Made by a program: the position numbers and the translations under genes
Shown: positions 6,305 through 13,728 of the stretch, piece by piece
How positions within the stretch are numbered: the first letter of the stretch is position 1
How the letters are laid out: each line of letters opens with the position of its first letter
Assembly (NCBI GenBank): GCA_002420015.1
Contig: DIHF01000059.1
Location: 12,285 to 28,423, forward strand
Direction: 5' to 3'
Length of the DNA: 16,139 nt
From: Micavibrio sp. UBA5703
Lineage (GTDB): Bacteria > Pseudomonadota > Alphaproteobacteria > Micavibrionales > Micavibrionaceae
Notes under the pieces: model-generated
Databases searched by the model: none
Seen by the model: the letters and a program-made list of their open reading frames with translations, nothing else
What the model was told of the DNA's origin: nothing

Positions 6305-7030
6305 TCACGAACCTATGTGACAACCCGGCTCGTAGTCTGAATGTGGAAACTTGGGCCCCTTTGGATACTTCCTTGCAATATCTGCAAGCACTGCCTCAGC
6401 CAGATCATCCATATCGTGATAATCAACTGGCATAGCTCTTGCGCAAAACATCACGGATAAGACGACATTTTTAGCATCTAGCATAGTAAGCGGATTTTCA
6501 CCAGCCGCCTCATGAAACCATCTCATGGAATCAGCTGCACACAGCTGCTGCATTTCTATATAACGTTTGGTAAATTCAGAAAATGTTACTCCCGACTCGC
6601 TATGCTCTACCAAAAACCAGATATCCTTTCTGGGACGCCCGATCTCAGGATCTGCCATGTCAATGCCAAGCGCTTCACCAGCGGCATAGATATTGTGGTA
6701 CTCATCTACAGCTTGGACAGCGTCTTCAAGTTTCATAAAATTTCTTATCTTATTGATAATGAAACTATTGCCCGCAACCGTAACTTCCTCTTGGAAGTCA
6801 TCCAAACCAAATCCAACTTCATCGCTTAGCCGCAACTCTGTACGTATGCCCCTCATGGGCGGAATGACAGATTTCAAATAGCTATATTGATATGTTTCTG
6901 CTCGCGATAAAACATCCTTCGCTGCTAAAATCATTTCGAGCGTGATTGGCTGATCTGATACCAAGCTCGTATAAGCCTGTGTTATTTCTTCGGCTGTTGC
7001 CCATCCTGCTTGATCTTCCTGCATCGCCAT
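6305..7030 (-). CDS. Hypothetical protein, low-GC orphan
   Basis: I do not recognise this 241-residue protein. It appears soluble and largely helical and acidic, with no signal peptide, membrane segment or obvious catalytic motif. A Trp/Arg-rich stretch (PEIGRPRKDIWFLVEH, about 128-143) and a C-terminal KYPKGPKFPHSDYEPGCH are the most distinctive parts. Base composition differs from its neighbours: 6541-6600 has 24 G+C of 60, against 40 of 60 in motB at 6001-6060. That suggests recent acquisition. It is convergent with motB, 15 bp apart, and lies 61 bp downstream of parC on the same strand. Two starts are close together (7030 and 7024); neither has a strong Shine-Dalgarno. The long open frame with a plausible composition supports a real gene. 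Confidence 0.65.
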   Translation of the reverse strand: MAMQEDQAGWATAEEITQAYTSLVSDQPITLEMILAAKDVLSRAETYQYSYLKSVIPPMRGIRTELRLSDEVGFGLDDFQEEVTVAGNSFIINKIRNFMKLEDAVQAVDEYHNIYAAGEALGIDMADPEIGRPRKDIWFLVEHSESGVTFSEFTKRYIEMQQLCAADSMRWFHEAAGENPLTMLDAKNVVLSVMFCARAMPVDYHDMDDLAEAVLADIARKYPKGPKFPHSDYEPGCHIGS

Positions 7031-7091
7031 TACCCAAACTCAAAAAAAACACTAAGGAAGGAGGATGAATACCAAGACGTTTCATATAATG

Positions 7092-9326
7092 TCAAGAGAA
7101 GCGGCTTGATTTAGGAAACCCGTTAGGCGGCAGTTTTCCGGCTTGTGCGCGTTCGCCGAGCCAGGGATTGAGATCGCCCACCATGGTTTCGCCCGAAGCG
7201 TATCTGTACGTCAGCCCGGATTTCCAGTTGAAGGTCTTGGCATCCGACAGACCGCCATCCTTGTATTTCTGGAGCATGACGCCACGTCCGCGGGTCATCT
7301 CGGGGATCTCGGCCAGCGTAAACACAAGCATCTTGCGGTTTTTTCCGATAACCGCCACATGGTCGTGGTCTGGCGCAATATAGGTGCAAAGCGCCGCCTC
7401 AACGTTCCCGTCAACGTTCAGGATCTGCTTGCCGTTTTTGGTTTGCGCCAGAACATCGTCGGACTTTACGATAAACCCGCGCCCATCCGTTGAGGCCACC
7501 AGAATGCGCGTTTCAGGCGCAAAGGTCATAATATTGGCGATATCGGCATCGTTGCCAAGGTCAATCGTCAGGCGCAGCGGCTCGCCAAAGCCTCTTCCCG
7601 GCGGCAACTTGTCGCAGGCCAGCGTATAAAACCGCCCGTTGGTGCCCAGCACCAGCAACTTGTCCGTGGTCTGCACCTCGATGACAAAATTGCCCCGGTC
7701 GCCGTCCTTGTACTTGAAATCCTTCGGATTATGGCCGTGGCCCTTCATGGCGCGGATCCAGCCCTTCGCCGAGCAGATCACCGTCACAGGCTCCTTCTCA
7801 ATCAATGCTTCGTCCAGATCGACCGCTACCGGCGCGGGCGTTTTGCCGATCATGGTACGGCGCTTACCAAGAGCGCTGTTGGCACCGAAATCCTCTTTCA
7901 ATTGCTTGATCTGCTTCTTGATGCGCGTCCACTGGCGGTCCTCGGACTTGATCAGCTTTTGCAGCTCATCGCGCTCCTTCGAAAGGCTGTCGTGCTCCGT
8001 CCTGATTTCCATTTCCTCAAGCTTGCGCAAGGAGCGCAAACGCATGTTCAAAATAGCCTCGGCCTGATTTTCGGTCAGTTTGAAAGCCTTCATCAACTCT
8101 TTTTTCGGATCGTCCTTTTCGCGGATAATCTTGATGACCTTGTCGATGTTAAGGTAAACAATCAGATAGCCTTCCAACACCTCAAGCCGATAGAGAACTT
8201 TTTCGAGGCGGTGGTGCGAACGACGCACCAGGACCTCTTTTTGATGCTCCATCCAGGCCTGCAAAACTTCCTTGAGATTCATGACCTTGGGTACGATCCC
8301 CTTATCAAGGACGTTCATGTTGAGACCAAAACGCGTCTCCAGATCGGTGTGGCGGAAGAGCGCCTCCATCAGCAATTCCGGCTCGACGGTCTTGCTCCGG
8401 GGCACAAGTACAAGCCTTATGTCTTCCGCGCTTTCATCGCGTACATCCTCGAGCATCGGCAGCTTGCGTAAATTAATCAGCTCGGCAATGCGCTCGACCA
8501 GTTTTGATTTTTGAACCTGATATGGAATTTCTGTAACCACAATCTGCCACAGGCCGCGCGGCAGTTCTTCCTGCTTCCATCTTGCACGGGTGCGGAACGA
8601 TCCCTTGCCGGTTTCATAGGCGCTAAGAATTTCAGCTTTGCCTTCAACGAGTACACCGCCCGTCGGGAAGTCCGGCCCCTTGACGATTTTGGCGAGTTCC
8701 TTGACGCTGGCGTCTTTTTCCAGCATCAACTCCATCGCCTCGCACAGCTCAACAATATTATGTGGCGGGATGTTGGTGGCCATACCGACGGCAATGCCGC
8801 TTGAGCCATTCGCCAGTAAATTAGGGAAACCTCCGGGGAGCACAATCGGTTCATTTTCCGACCCATCATAGGTCGGGCGAAAGTCGACGGCATCTTCGTT
8901 GATACCATCCAGCAAAAGCAATGCCACGTCCGTCAGGCGGGCTTCGGTATAGCGCATGGCGGCAGCGTTATCGCCGTCGATGTTTCCGAAATTTCCCTGC
9001 CCATCGACCAGCGGATAACGCTGCGCGAAATCCTGCGCCAGACGCACCATCGCGTCATACACCGCCACATCGCCGTGCGGGTGGAATTTACCGATAACAT
9101 CCCCGACAACCCGCGCCGATTTTTTCGGGCTGGTATCGGGGTTCAGCTTGAGCTGGTACATCGCATAAAGCAAACGCCTGTGCACGGGCTTGAGGCCGTC
9201 GCGCACATCAGGCAGCGAACGGCTCATGATGGTCGAGAGCGCATAGGAAAGATATTTTTCCGATAATATCTCCCCGAAAGGCTGATCGACGATTTGCTGT
9301 TCTACGATGGATTCTTTTCTGCCCAT
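7092..9326 (-). CDS. parC: DNA topoisomerase IV subunit A
   Basis: ParC is the DNA-cutting subunit of topoisomerase IV, which unlinks daughter chromosomes with ParE. The 744-residue protein begins SIVEQQIVDQPFGEILSEKY, as ParC does. It has the breakage-reunion core with Tyr126 (AAMRYTEARL) as the catalytic tyrosine, a coiled-coil arm rich in Lys/Glu around residues 430-500, and a C-terminal beta-propeller from about 525. The propeller lacks the QRRGGKG GyrA-box, having the degenerate RGRGVMLQKYKDG, which argues against GyrA. The quinolone-resistance region reads HPHGDVAVYDAMV: Val87 replaces the Ser80 of E. coli ParC and Asp91 replaces Glu84. It lies downstream of recO on the same strand, with an inverted repeat between. 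The ATG at 9326 has no strong Shine-Dalgarno. Confidence 0.95.
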   Translation of the reverse strand: MGRKESIVEQQIVDQPFGEILSEKYLSYALSTIMSRSLPDVRDGLKPVHRRLLYAMYQLKLNPDTSPKKSARVVGDVIGKFHPHGDVAVYDAMVRLAQDFAQRYPLVDGQGNFGNIDGDNAAAMRYTEARLTDVALLLLDGINEDAVDFRPTYDGSENEPIVLPGGFPNLLANGSSGIAVGMATNIPPHNIVELCEAMELMLEKDASVKELAKIVKGPDFPTGGVLVEGKAEILSAYETGKGSFRTRARWKQEELPRGLWQIVVTEIPYQVQKSKLVERIAELINLRKLPMLEDVRDESAEDIRLVLVPRSKTVEPELLMEALFRHTDLETRFGLNMNVLDKGIVPKVMNLKEVLQAWMEHQKEVLVRRSHHRLEKVLYRLEVLEGYLIVYLNIDKVIKIIREKDDPKKELMKAFKLTENQAEAILNMRLRSLRKLEEMEIRTEHDSLSKERDELQKLIKSEDRQWTRIKKQIKQLKEDFGANSALGKRRTMIGKTPAPVAVDLDEALIEKEPVTVICSAKGWIRAMKGHGHNPKDFKYKDGDRGNFVIEVQTTDKLLVLGTNGRFYTLACDKLPPGRGFGEPLRLTIDLGNDADIANIMTFAPETRILVASTDGRGFIVKSDDVLAQTKNGKQILNVDGNVEAALCTYIAPDHDHVAVIGKNRKMLVFTLAEIPEMTRGRGVMLQKYKDGGLSDAKTFNWKSGLTYRYASGETMVGDLNPWLGERAQAGKLPPNGFPKSSRFS

Positions 9327-9342
9327 GGAGACTTTATTAACG

Positions 9343-9365
9343 CCAAGGCAGCCAGAAAGCCAAGT
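9343..9365. repeat. Possible half-copy of a CGCCAAGG-type repeat
   Basis: CGCCAAGGCAGCCAGAAAGC and the following CAAG, just upstream of parC, repeat a GCCA(A)G unit and resemble one arm of the AACGCCAAG class of intergenic repeats. No inverted partner is visible beside it. It directly abuts the CACAGATG-type inverted repeat, giving a composite of two repeat types in the recO-parC gap. Confidence 0.3.
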
Positions 9366-9380
9366 GTTTTTTAGTTTTTA

Positions 9381-9450
9381 AACCACAGATGTACACGGAT
9401 ACACACAGACTGCCATTTTACAGCCGCGTTTATCTGCGTACATCCGTGGT
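9381..9450. repeat. Imperfect inverted repeat in the recO-parC gap
   Basis: The left arm begins AACCACAGATGTACACGGAT (9381-9400) and continues to about 9409. The right arm (about 9432-9450) is its inverted counterpart with one roughly 10-bp unit missing (TCTGCGTACATCCGTGGTT). The arms are built from 9-10 bp units of the form CACAGATGTA. The right arm lies immediately before the recO stop codon region (stop at 9456-9454), so in the recO-parC direction the hairpin begins right after recO. No uridine tract follows it towards parC, so it need not stop transcription. Confidence 0.75.
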
Positions 9451-9453
9451 TTT

Positions 9454-10203
9454 TTAAACGGCCTTGCGAATATCGATATTTAACCCTTTTTCAAACCTCT
9501 CCTGAAACATCAGTCGCGCCTGCGGCACGCCCTTGGTATGGTGCGCGAAAGCCCAATGCTCCAGAAAAAACCCGGTCAGTCGCAAGCCCGTTAAAACCTC
9601 ATCGGCCGTGCTGTCGCTGCCGCCGGGTTTTAAAAAATCCGGCAACGCCAAAAGCTTGTCCTTATAAGGCTCTGCGGCTTTGCGGCTCACGGCGCGGCCT
9701 GTTTTGGGGCTCATATAGGCCAGATCGTCGGCCGGACCGCCGCCTGCACATTTGCTGAAATCGAGGGAAAAACCCAGCTCTTTCAAAAAAGCGATTTCCC
9801 ACATCACAAGAGCCGCCCCCCAAATATCACTTTCGAGCGCCTCAAAGAGTGCCAATAATCCATGAAAAAGCCCGGGATGCCCCTCTCGTTCCGGCAAGGC
9901 CGCATCACATAATGCACAAGCCGATTGCAGCGCCGCCAGCCTGAGCGGGTCCTGCATGAAGCGCGGGGCGAAGCTTTGCGCCAGTTCGAGGCTCAGTGAC
10001 CCAAGATTACCCTCTACCCGCGCCTGCCAGCGCACGTCGACAAGATTACCGGATTCAAGCGTTCCACGCATTTTAGACGAATGCGCGCCGCGTACGTATC
10101 CGGCATGACGACCCTGATTTTGGGTCAGCAGCGATACCACCGCACCGCCTTCGCCGTGGGGGCGTGCCGCCAATACGATCCCTTGATCCTGCCAGAGTTC
10201 CAT
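9454..10203 (-). CDS. recO: DNA repair protein RecO
   Basis: RecO works with RecF and RecR to load RecA onto SSB-coated single-stranded DNA in gap repair. The 249-residue protein has the N-terminal OB-fold (WQDQGIVLAARPHGEGGAVVSLLTQNQGRHAGYVRGA) followed by the helical domain. The C-terminal part (LGFSLDFSKCAGGGPADDLAYMSPKTGRAVS) is typical of alphaproteobacterial RecO. I placed the start at the ATG at 10203 (MELWQDQGIVL). A longer reading frame opens at 10257, but it would add 18 unconserved residues and run over the start of the divergent nadX at 10251. No clear Shine-Dalgarno is visible. It is probably co-transcribed with parC. Confidence 0.93.
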   Translation of the reverse strand: MELWQDQGIVLAARPHGEGGAVVSLLTQNQGRHAGYVRGAHSSKMRGTLESGNLVDVRWQARVEGNLGSLSLELAQSFAPRFMQDPLRLAALQSACALCDAALPEREGHPGLFHGLLALFEALESDIWGAALVMWEIAFLKELGFSLDFSKCAGGGPADDLAYMSPKTGRAVSRKAAEPYKDKLLALPDFLKPGGSDSTADEVLTGLRLTGFFLEHWAFAHHTKGVPQARLMFQERFEKGLNIDIRKAV

Positions 10204-10250
10204 GGCAAGAGTATGGCCCGGTTCAGTTATAAAAACCAGAAGCAAACAAC

Positions 10251-11030
10251 ATGACAATTAAAGTCGGCATAGCGGGTCTGGGGGCCATAGGCTCCACGGT
10301 AGCACGGGCACTCATTAAGGGTATTGATGGCTACGAGCTTGTCTGCGCCGCCGAAATGAATCCGCCGCAGGAATTTAATGTCCCAATTGTCGATTTTGCC
10401 ACATTGGCAGAAAAATCAGATCTTATTATTGAATGCTTACCCGCGAAGGCCGTTCCGGCGCTGGCCGCTGAAGTTTTCATACGCAGCCGCGATCTTATTA
10501 TTATCAGCAGCGCATCGCTTTTGATTTACCCTGAAATACTGGAAGGACACAAAAAATCCTCCAGCCGTATTATCGTGCCATCCGGGGCGCTGGCGGGGCT
10601 TGATGGCGTACGCTCACTTATCCACAGCGGCATAAAAAGTGCCACCATTAAATCCACAAAATTACCCACAGGCTATAACGGCGCACCCTATGTTCTTGAG
10701 CAACGCATTGACCTTTTCTGCGTCACTGAAAAGACGCTTTTGTTCAAAGGGAACGCAATCGAAGCGGCACAAGGCTTTCCGGCAAATGTTAACGTCGCGG
10801 CGACGCTCAGTCTAGCCGGAATCGGGCCAGAAAGAACCGAAGTTGAGATCTGGGCTGACCCGGAGGCACGGGGCAACAGTCATGAAATTATTGTTGTGGG
10901 TAATCATTCCACGATAAGGGCCTTTGTGGATAACTTGCCCGATCCGGCCAACCCCAAAACATCCATTCTCGCCGCACAAAGCATCGTTTCTGCGCTTGAG
11001 AAAATGTCTGCACCATTGATAATATTATAA
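10251..11030 (+). CDS. nadX: L-aspartate dehydrogenase (NadX family)
   Basis: NadX oxidises L-aspartate to iminoaspartate with NAD(P), supplying quinolinate synthase in NAD synthesis in place of L-aspartate oxidase. The 259-residue protein has an N-terminal Rossmann fold (KVGIAGLGAIGSTVARAL), PSGALAGLDGV near residue 110, and the C-terminal family signature FPANVNVAATLSLAGIGPERTEVEIWADP followed by NSHEI. His211 in that last motif is, by distance from the C-terminus, the equivalent of the catalytic His193 of the Thermotoga enzyme. PANPKTS (231-238) is also conserved. It is divergent from recO with a 47-bp gap. The histidine phosphatase gene starts two bases after its stop. No nadA or nadC is in the window, so the in vivo role is inferred from the family. 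Confidence 0.9.
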   Translation: MTIKVGIAGLGAIGSTVARALIKGIDGYELVCAAEMNPPQEFNVPIVDFATLAEKSDLIIECLPAKAVPALAAEVFIRSRDLIIISSASLLIYPEILEGHKKSSSRIIVPSGALAGLDGVRSLIHSGIKSATIKSTKLPTGYNGAPYVLEQRIDLFCVTEKTLLFKGNAIEAAQGFPANVNVAATLSLAGIGPERTEVEIWADPEARGNSHEIIVVGNHSTIRAFVDNLPDPANPKTSILAAQSIVSALEKMSAPLIIL

Positions 11031-11032
11031 CC

Positions 11033-11677
11033 ATGCTTCCACCGAAACATTTTTACATGATCCGCCACGGACAGACCGAAGCCAACGAAGCCCGCGTCAT
11101 GGCCGGCAGCACGGATTCGCCCCTGACGCCACTGGGACGCAGGCAGGCACGGAGTGTCCATACGGTACTGGAATCTCTGGCCATCAAGCCGCAAACCATC
11201 ATCCATTCCCATCTTTCGCGGGCGCGGGATACGGCGCATATCCTCAATGAATCGCTTGGCGCGCACATATATGAGGATGCCGATCTGGCGGAAATGCATG
11301 TGGGATCGTTCGAGGGCGCTTCGTATGAAGACTGCACCCCGATATTTGAGGATCTTTGCGATCCGCCGGGCGGTGAAACCCATGCGGATTTCTGCGGGCG
11401 CATCCGGCGCGGCCTGACACGCGCTCTGGAAAATCACGACCATTCAGTGCTAGTTGTCTGTCACGGCGGCGTGCTCGCAGCCTTAGGGAAATTGTACGGC
11501 ATCCGCGCCAAACATCTTTTCCAGAATTGCCACCTGTACGAGTTTGAGCCTAACCCGTCCCGGGAAAAATTCCCGTGGCAGGTCTGGCAGCACGACCCTT
11601 GCCATAAAGTGAATGGCCGGATCATACGAAAAACAGCCGTACTCTTTCACGAAGCCGTCGAGGCGATCGACTCATAA
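11033..11677 (+). CDS. Histidine phosphatase family protein (phosphoglycerate mutase-like)
   Basis: This 214-residue protein belongs to the branch-1 histidine phosphatases, which form a phosphohistidine intermediate. The catalytic pocket is complete: Arg11-His12-Gly13 (MIRHGQTEAN), Arg63 in SHLSRARDTA, Glu87 in LAEMHVGSFEG as proton donor, and His144 in VVCHGG. The substrate cannot be told from the sequence; alpha-ribazole phosphatase, sugar phosphatase or other small phosphoesters are possible. Spacing of two bases to nadX implies one transcript and probable translational coupling, as no Shine-Dalgarno is seen. Its last 31 bp overlap the end of folP on the opposite strand. The C-terminal 40 residues (NPSREKFPWQVWQHDP onward) are outside the conserved core. 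Confidence 0.88.
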   Translation: MLPPKHFYMIRHGQTEANEARVMAGSTDSPLTPLGRRQARSVHTVLESLAIKPQTIIHSHLSRARDTAHILNESLGAHIYEDADLAEMHVGSFEGASYEDCTPIFEDLCDPPGGETHADFCGRIRRGLTRALENHDHSVLVVCHGGVLAALGKLYGIRAKHLFQNCHLYEFEPNPSREKFPWQVWQHDPCHKVNGRIIRKTAVLFHEAVEAIDS

Positions 11678-12489
11678 ATACGGAAAGCCTGCCGCGTCGC
11701 CGCGACATCATGGACTCTGTAAAACTGTACGTCTTGCGAGAGACACCACAGCGCGGCGGAAAGCGACCCCGGAATCCGGTCCTGCGGCAGCTCGTTTTTT
11801 GAAATTTTCGCGATGAAACTTTTTCTGGAAACCCCAATCATCACCGGAACGCCCAAATCATGAAATCTCTTTATATTTCCAAGCATTGCAAGATTATCTT
11901 CAGTATTTTTGCCAAATCCAATTCCGGGATCGGCGACTACCATCGTGTGCGCGATACGGTGCGTTTCGCAGTCATTTATACGCTGTTGTAAATACTTAAA
12001 AATATCTTCTACTACGTTGTTATAACGTGGATTGTCCTGCATATTTTGCGGCGTTCCCTGCTTGTGCATGAGAAAAACCGGCACTTTCGCCGCGCCCGCA
12101 ACGGCGATGCTTTCAATATCGTCTTCCAATGCACTGATATCGTTTATGATATTTGCACCGGCCTTTAAGGCTGCGCGCATGGTCGCGGCATGTCTTGTAT
12201 CAATGGAAATATATCGCGCAGATTTTGCCAGCCCTTCGATCACGGGCACCACGCGGTCGATTTCTTCTTCTAGATCAACGGATTGAGCGCCGGGACGGGT
12301 GGACTCGCCGCCGATGTCCAGGATATCGGCCCCCTCCTCCAGCAACCGGAGACCATGCTCTATCGCTCTTTCAGGGTTAAAAAACTGCCCGCCATCGGAA
12401 AAACTGTCTGGCGTTACGTTGACCACACCCATAATGGCCGGCTTGTCCGCCCAGAGATGCGCCAGCGCATGATCCTTGATTGCCCTCAT
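11647..12489 (-). CDS. folP: Dihydropteroate synthase
   Basis: FolP joins p-aminobenzoate to 6-hydroxymethyl-dihydropterin diphosphate to make dihydropteroate in folate synthesis, and is the target of sulfonamides. The 280-residue TIM-barrel protein shows all main motifs: IMGVVNVTPDSFSDGG (19-34), DIGGESTRPGA (58-68), SIDTRHA (95-101), NDISALEDD (116-124), FLMHKQGTPQNMQ (139-151), DPGIGFGK (187-194), GVSRKSFI (219-226) and RVHDV (258-262). The start at 12489 shares one base with the folK stop (TAATG), giving translational coupling. The 3' end overlaps the opposite-strand phosphatase gene. Loops tied to sulfonamide resistance show no evident insertion. Confidence 0.96.
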   Translation of the reverse strand: MRAIKDHALAHLWADKPAIMGVVNVTPDSFSDGGQFFNPERAIEHGLRLLEEGADILDIGGESTRPGAQSVDLEEEIDRVVPVIEGLAKSARYISIDTRHAATMRAALKAGANIINDISALEDDIESIAVAGAAKVPVFLMHKQGTPQNMQDNPRYNNVVEDIFKYLQQRINDCETHRIAHTMVVADPGIGFGKNTEDNLAMLGNIKRFHDLGVPVMIGVSRKSFIAKISKNELPQDRIPGSLSAALWCLSQDVQFYRVHDVAATRQAFRIYESIASTAS

Positions 12490-12986
12490 TATGCACCATC
12501 TGCGACGGGCACAAGCCTCTGCTCGCCCTCCAAAACAGAGAGCATTTCGTCAATTGTTTTATTCATAAACGGGTGTACCCATTCCGGCGAGATTTCACGT
12601 AATGGGATAAGAACAAAAGCGCGCTCATGCATACGGGGATGCGGCAGCGTTAACGATTCCGTGTCGATAATTTCATTATTGAAAACCAAAAGGTCGAGAT
12701 CGATCACGCGTGGGGCATTGCGTGCCGTATCCTCACGCCCGAAATCTTTTTCGATATTCTGCAAGACTTCCAGCAACGCCCCGGAAGTGATGTCCGTACG
12801 GACAGACACAACGGCATTGCAGTACCACGGATCGTCACTCACCGGGACGGGCGCGCTGCGCCACAGACCGGATGTGGCGACAATCTCCACACCAGCCGCC
12901 GCAAGAGCCGCAATCGCAGCCTTTACGGTTTGCTCCGGCCTGCCGTAACGGCTTGGCAGGTTTGCGCCCAGTCCGACGAAAATCAT
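12489..12986 (-). CDS. folK: 6-hydroxymethyl-7,8-dihydropterin pyrophosphokinase
   Basis: FolK transfers diphosphate from ATP to 6-hydroxymethyl-dihydropterin, making the FolP substrate. The 165-residue protein shows FVGLGANL at the N-terminus, SGLWRSAPVPVSDDPWYCNAVV, then GREDTARNAPRVIDLDLLVF with the Asp-x-Asp magnesium site, and LPHPRMHERAFVLIPL. I chose the ATG at 12986 because AGAAGGG (12994-13000) lies seven bases upstream and the fold begins at MIFVGLG. The open frame extends to 13037, but that would add 17 residues not found in the family. The product of this gene feeds the next, folP, with which it overlaps by one base. Confidence 0.95.
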   Translation of the reverse strand: MIFVGLGANLPSRYGRPEQTVKAAIAALAAAGVEIVATSGLWRSAPVPVSDDPWYCNAVVSVRTDITSGALLEVLQNIEKDFGREDTARNAPRVIDLDLLVFNNEIIDTESLTLPHPRMHERAFVLIPLREISPEWVHPFMNKTIDEMLSVLEGEQRLVPVADGA

Positions 12987-12993
12987 CGTGCAT

Positions 12994-13000
12994 CCCTTCT
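12994..13000 (-). promoter_or_regulatory. Ribosome-binding site fixing the folK start
   Basis: AGAAGGG on the minus strand is seven bases before the ATG at 12986. It supports the short FolK start over the upstream ATG at 13037. Confidence 0.7.
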
Positions 13001-13047
13001 GTTTACAATCAAAATCAGAATTATTGATAAATCCCAATCTCTTTTTA

Positions 13048-13137
13048 CAGAAAGGCGCGAAGACACCAAGAAAAATTTTAAAATTATTTCATTATAACAG
13101 GAAGCCGCTCTACCTTCGTGTCTTTGTGTCTTCCTGT
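13048..13137. repeat. Nested imperfect inverted repeats between DUF882 gene and folK
   Basis: Outer arms at 13048-13071 and 13114-13137 match as inverted copies at 19 of 24 positions. They contain GAAGACACCAAG and its inverse CTTCGTGTCTTTGTGTCTTCC. Inside, ACAGGAAG (13097-13104) is a perfect 8-bp inverse of CTTCCTGT (13130-13137), so two stems compete for the same right arm. The centre is very AT-rich (AAAAATTTTAAAATTATTTC). The right arm ends 6 bp from the DUF882 stop. Four of the five mismatches in the outer stem are A versus G, and are G-U pairs in one of the two transcripts. The gap holds no gene. Confidence 0.7.
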
Positions 13138-13143
13138 GACTGG

Positions 13144-13728
13144 CTACCAGCTTCTAATTTTGCCGGTATCAACATGGACGAAATCGCTGCGCGGATAAAA
13201 TCCGACGCCGCCGGCGCGCATCGACCGCGCCAGAGAAAAAAGCTTGCGGGTGTTATAACCCGGCATGCGCACGTCGATGGCCTGGCCGTACATATGGAAC
13301 GAATTCCGCGCCACACCTGTGCTGGCCCCGCGGAGCATAGCGTTGGTTTTCGGGCTGCGGTAACCGGACAAAATCTCGAACGGCTTGTCGGTTCCGGTTT
13401 TTTCCTGAAGGATGCTGATGATGTCCAGAACGCGAGGGTCCATCGGGAACACGTCATCCGTACGGAAATCGCGCAGAACGTAATTCAGGCGCTCGAAAGC
13501 GGCCGGCATGTATTTGTTGCCGACGCGGTAAACGCCGGAAAAGCTTTCGCCCGTGTGCTGGTGGCGGAACGTGACGCGGCGCTCGGCATACATGGCATTG
13601 GCGCTTTTTACCGGCGCCAGCGGCACAATCGCGCCCAGCATTCCGGCCAAGCCCATCTTGAGAATATCTCGGCGCTCAAGCTTCGGCGCTTCGATAACGT
13701 CATGAATGTCGAACTCATCTAACAGCAT
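13144..13728 (-). CDS. Tat-exported DUF882 (YcbK-like, M15-type) peptidase
   Basis: This family is related to the zinc D-Ala-D-Ala carboxypeptidases of peptidase M15 and probably acts on peptidoglycan in the periplasm. The 194-residue protein has an N-terminal twin-arginine signal: ERRDILKMG (18-26) then a hydrophobic stretch to about residue 40, with cleavage likely after SANA (45). The mature domain has ILSGYRSPKTNAMLRG, NSFHMYGQAIDVRMPG (His145 and Asp152 as zinc ligands) and DFVHVDTGKIRSW (His185). The catalytic set looks complete. AAGG (13736-13739) lies seven bases before the ATG. It follows the L,D-transpeptidase gene on the same strand, as ycbK follows ycbB (ldtD) in E. coli. The role in trimming or remodelling cross-links is inferred from this pairing. 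Confidence 0.9.
   Translation of the reverse strand: MLLDEFDIHDVIEAPKLERRDILKMGLAGMLGAIVPLAPVKSANAMYAERRVTFRHQHTGESFSGVYRVGNKYMPAAFERLNYVLRDFRTDDVFPMDPRVLDIISILQEKTGTDKPFEILSGYRSPKTNAMLRGASTGVARNSFHMYGQAIDVRMPGYNTRKLFSLARSMRAGGVGFYPRSDFVHVDTGKIRSW

Noticed and set aside
6305..7091. A mobile island around the low-GC gene
   Set aside because: No integrase, insertion sequence, tRNA or flanking direct repeat was seen; composition alone does not define an island.
7731..8471. A 246-codon open frame on the plus strand inside parC
   Set aside because: It is the antisense shadow of a GC-rich, highly conserved ParC segment; the predicted protein has no recognisable features and no ribosome-binding site.
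10204..10257. Upstream start for RecO adding 18 residues
   Set aside because: It would overlap the divergent nadX start at 10251 and precede the conserved RecO N-terminus.
12987..13037. Upstream start for FolK adding 17 residues
   Set aside because: A good Shine-Dalgarno at 12994-13000 and the family N-terminus MIFVGLGANL both favour 12986.
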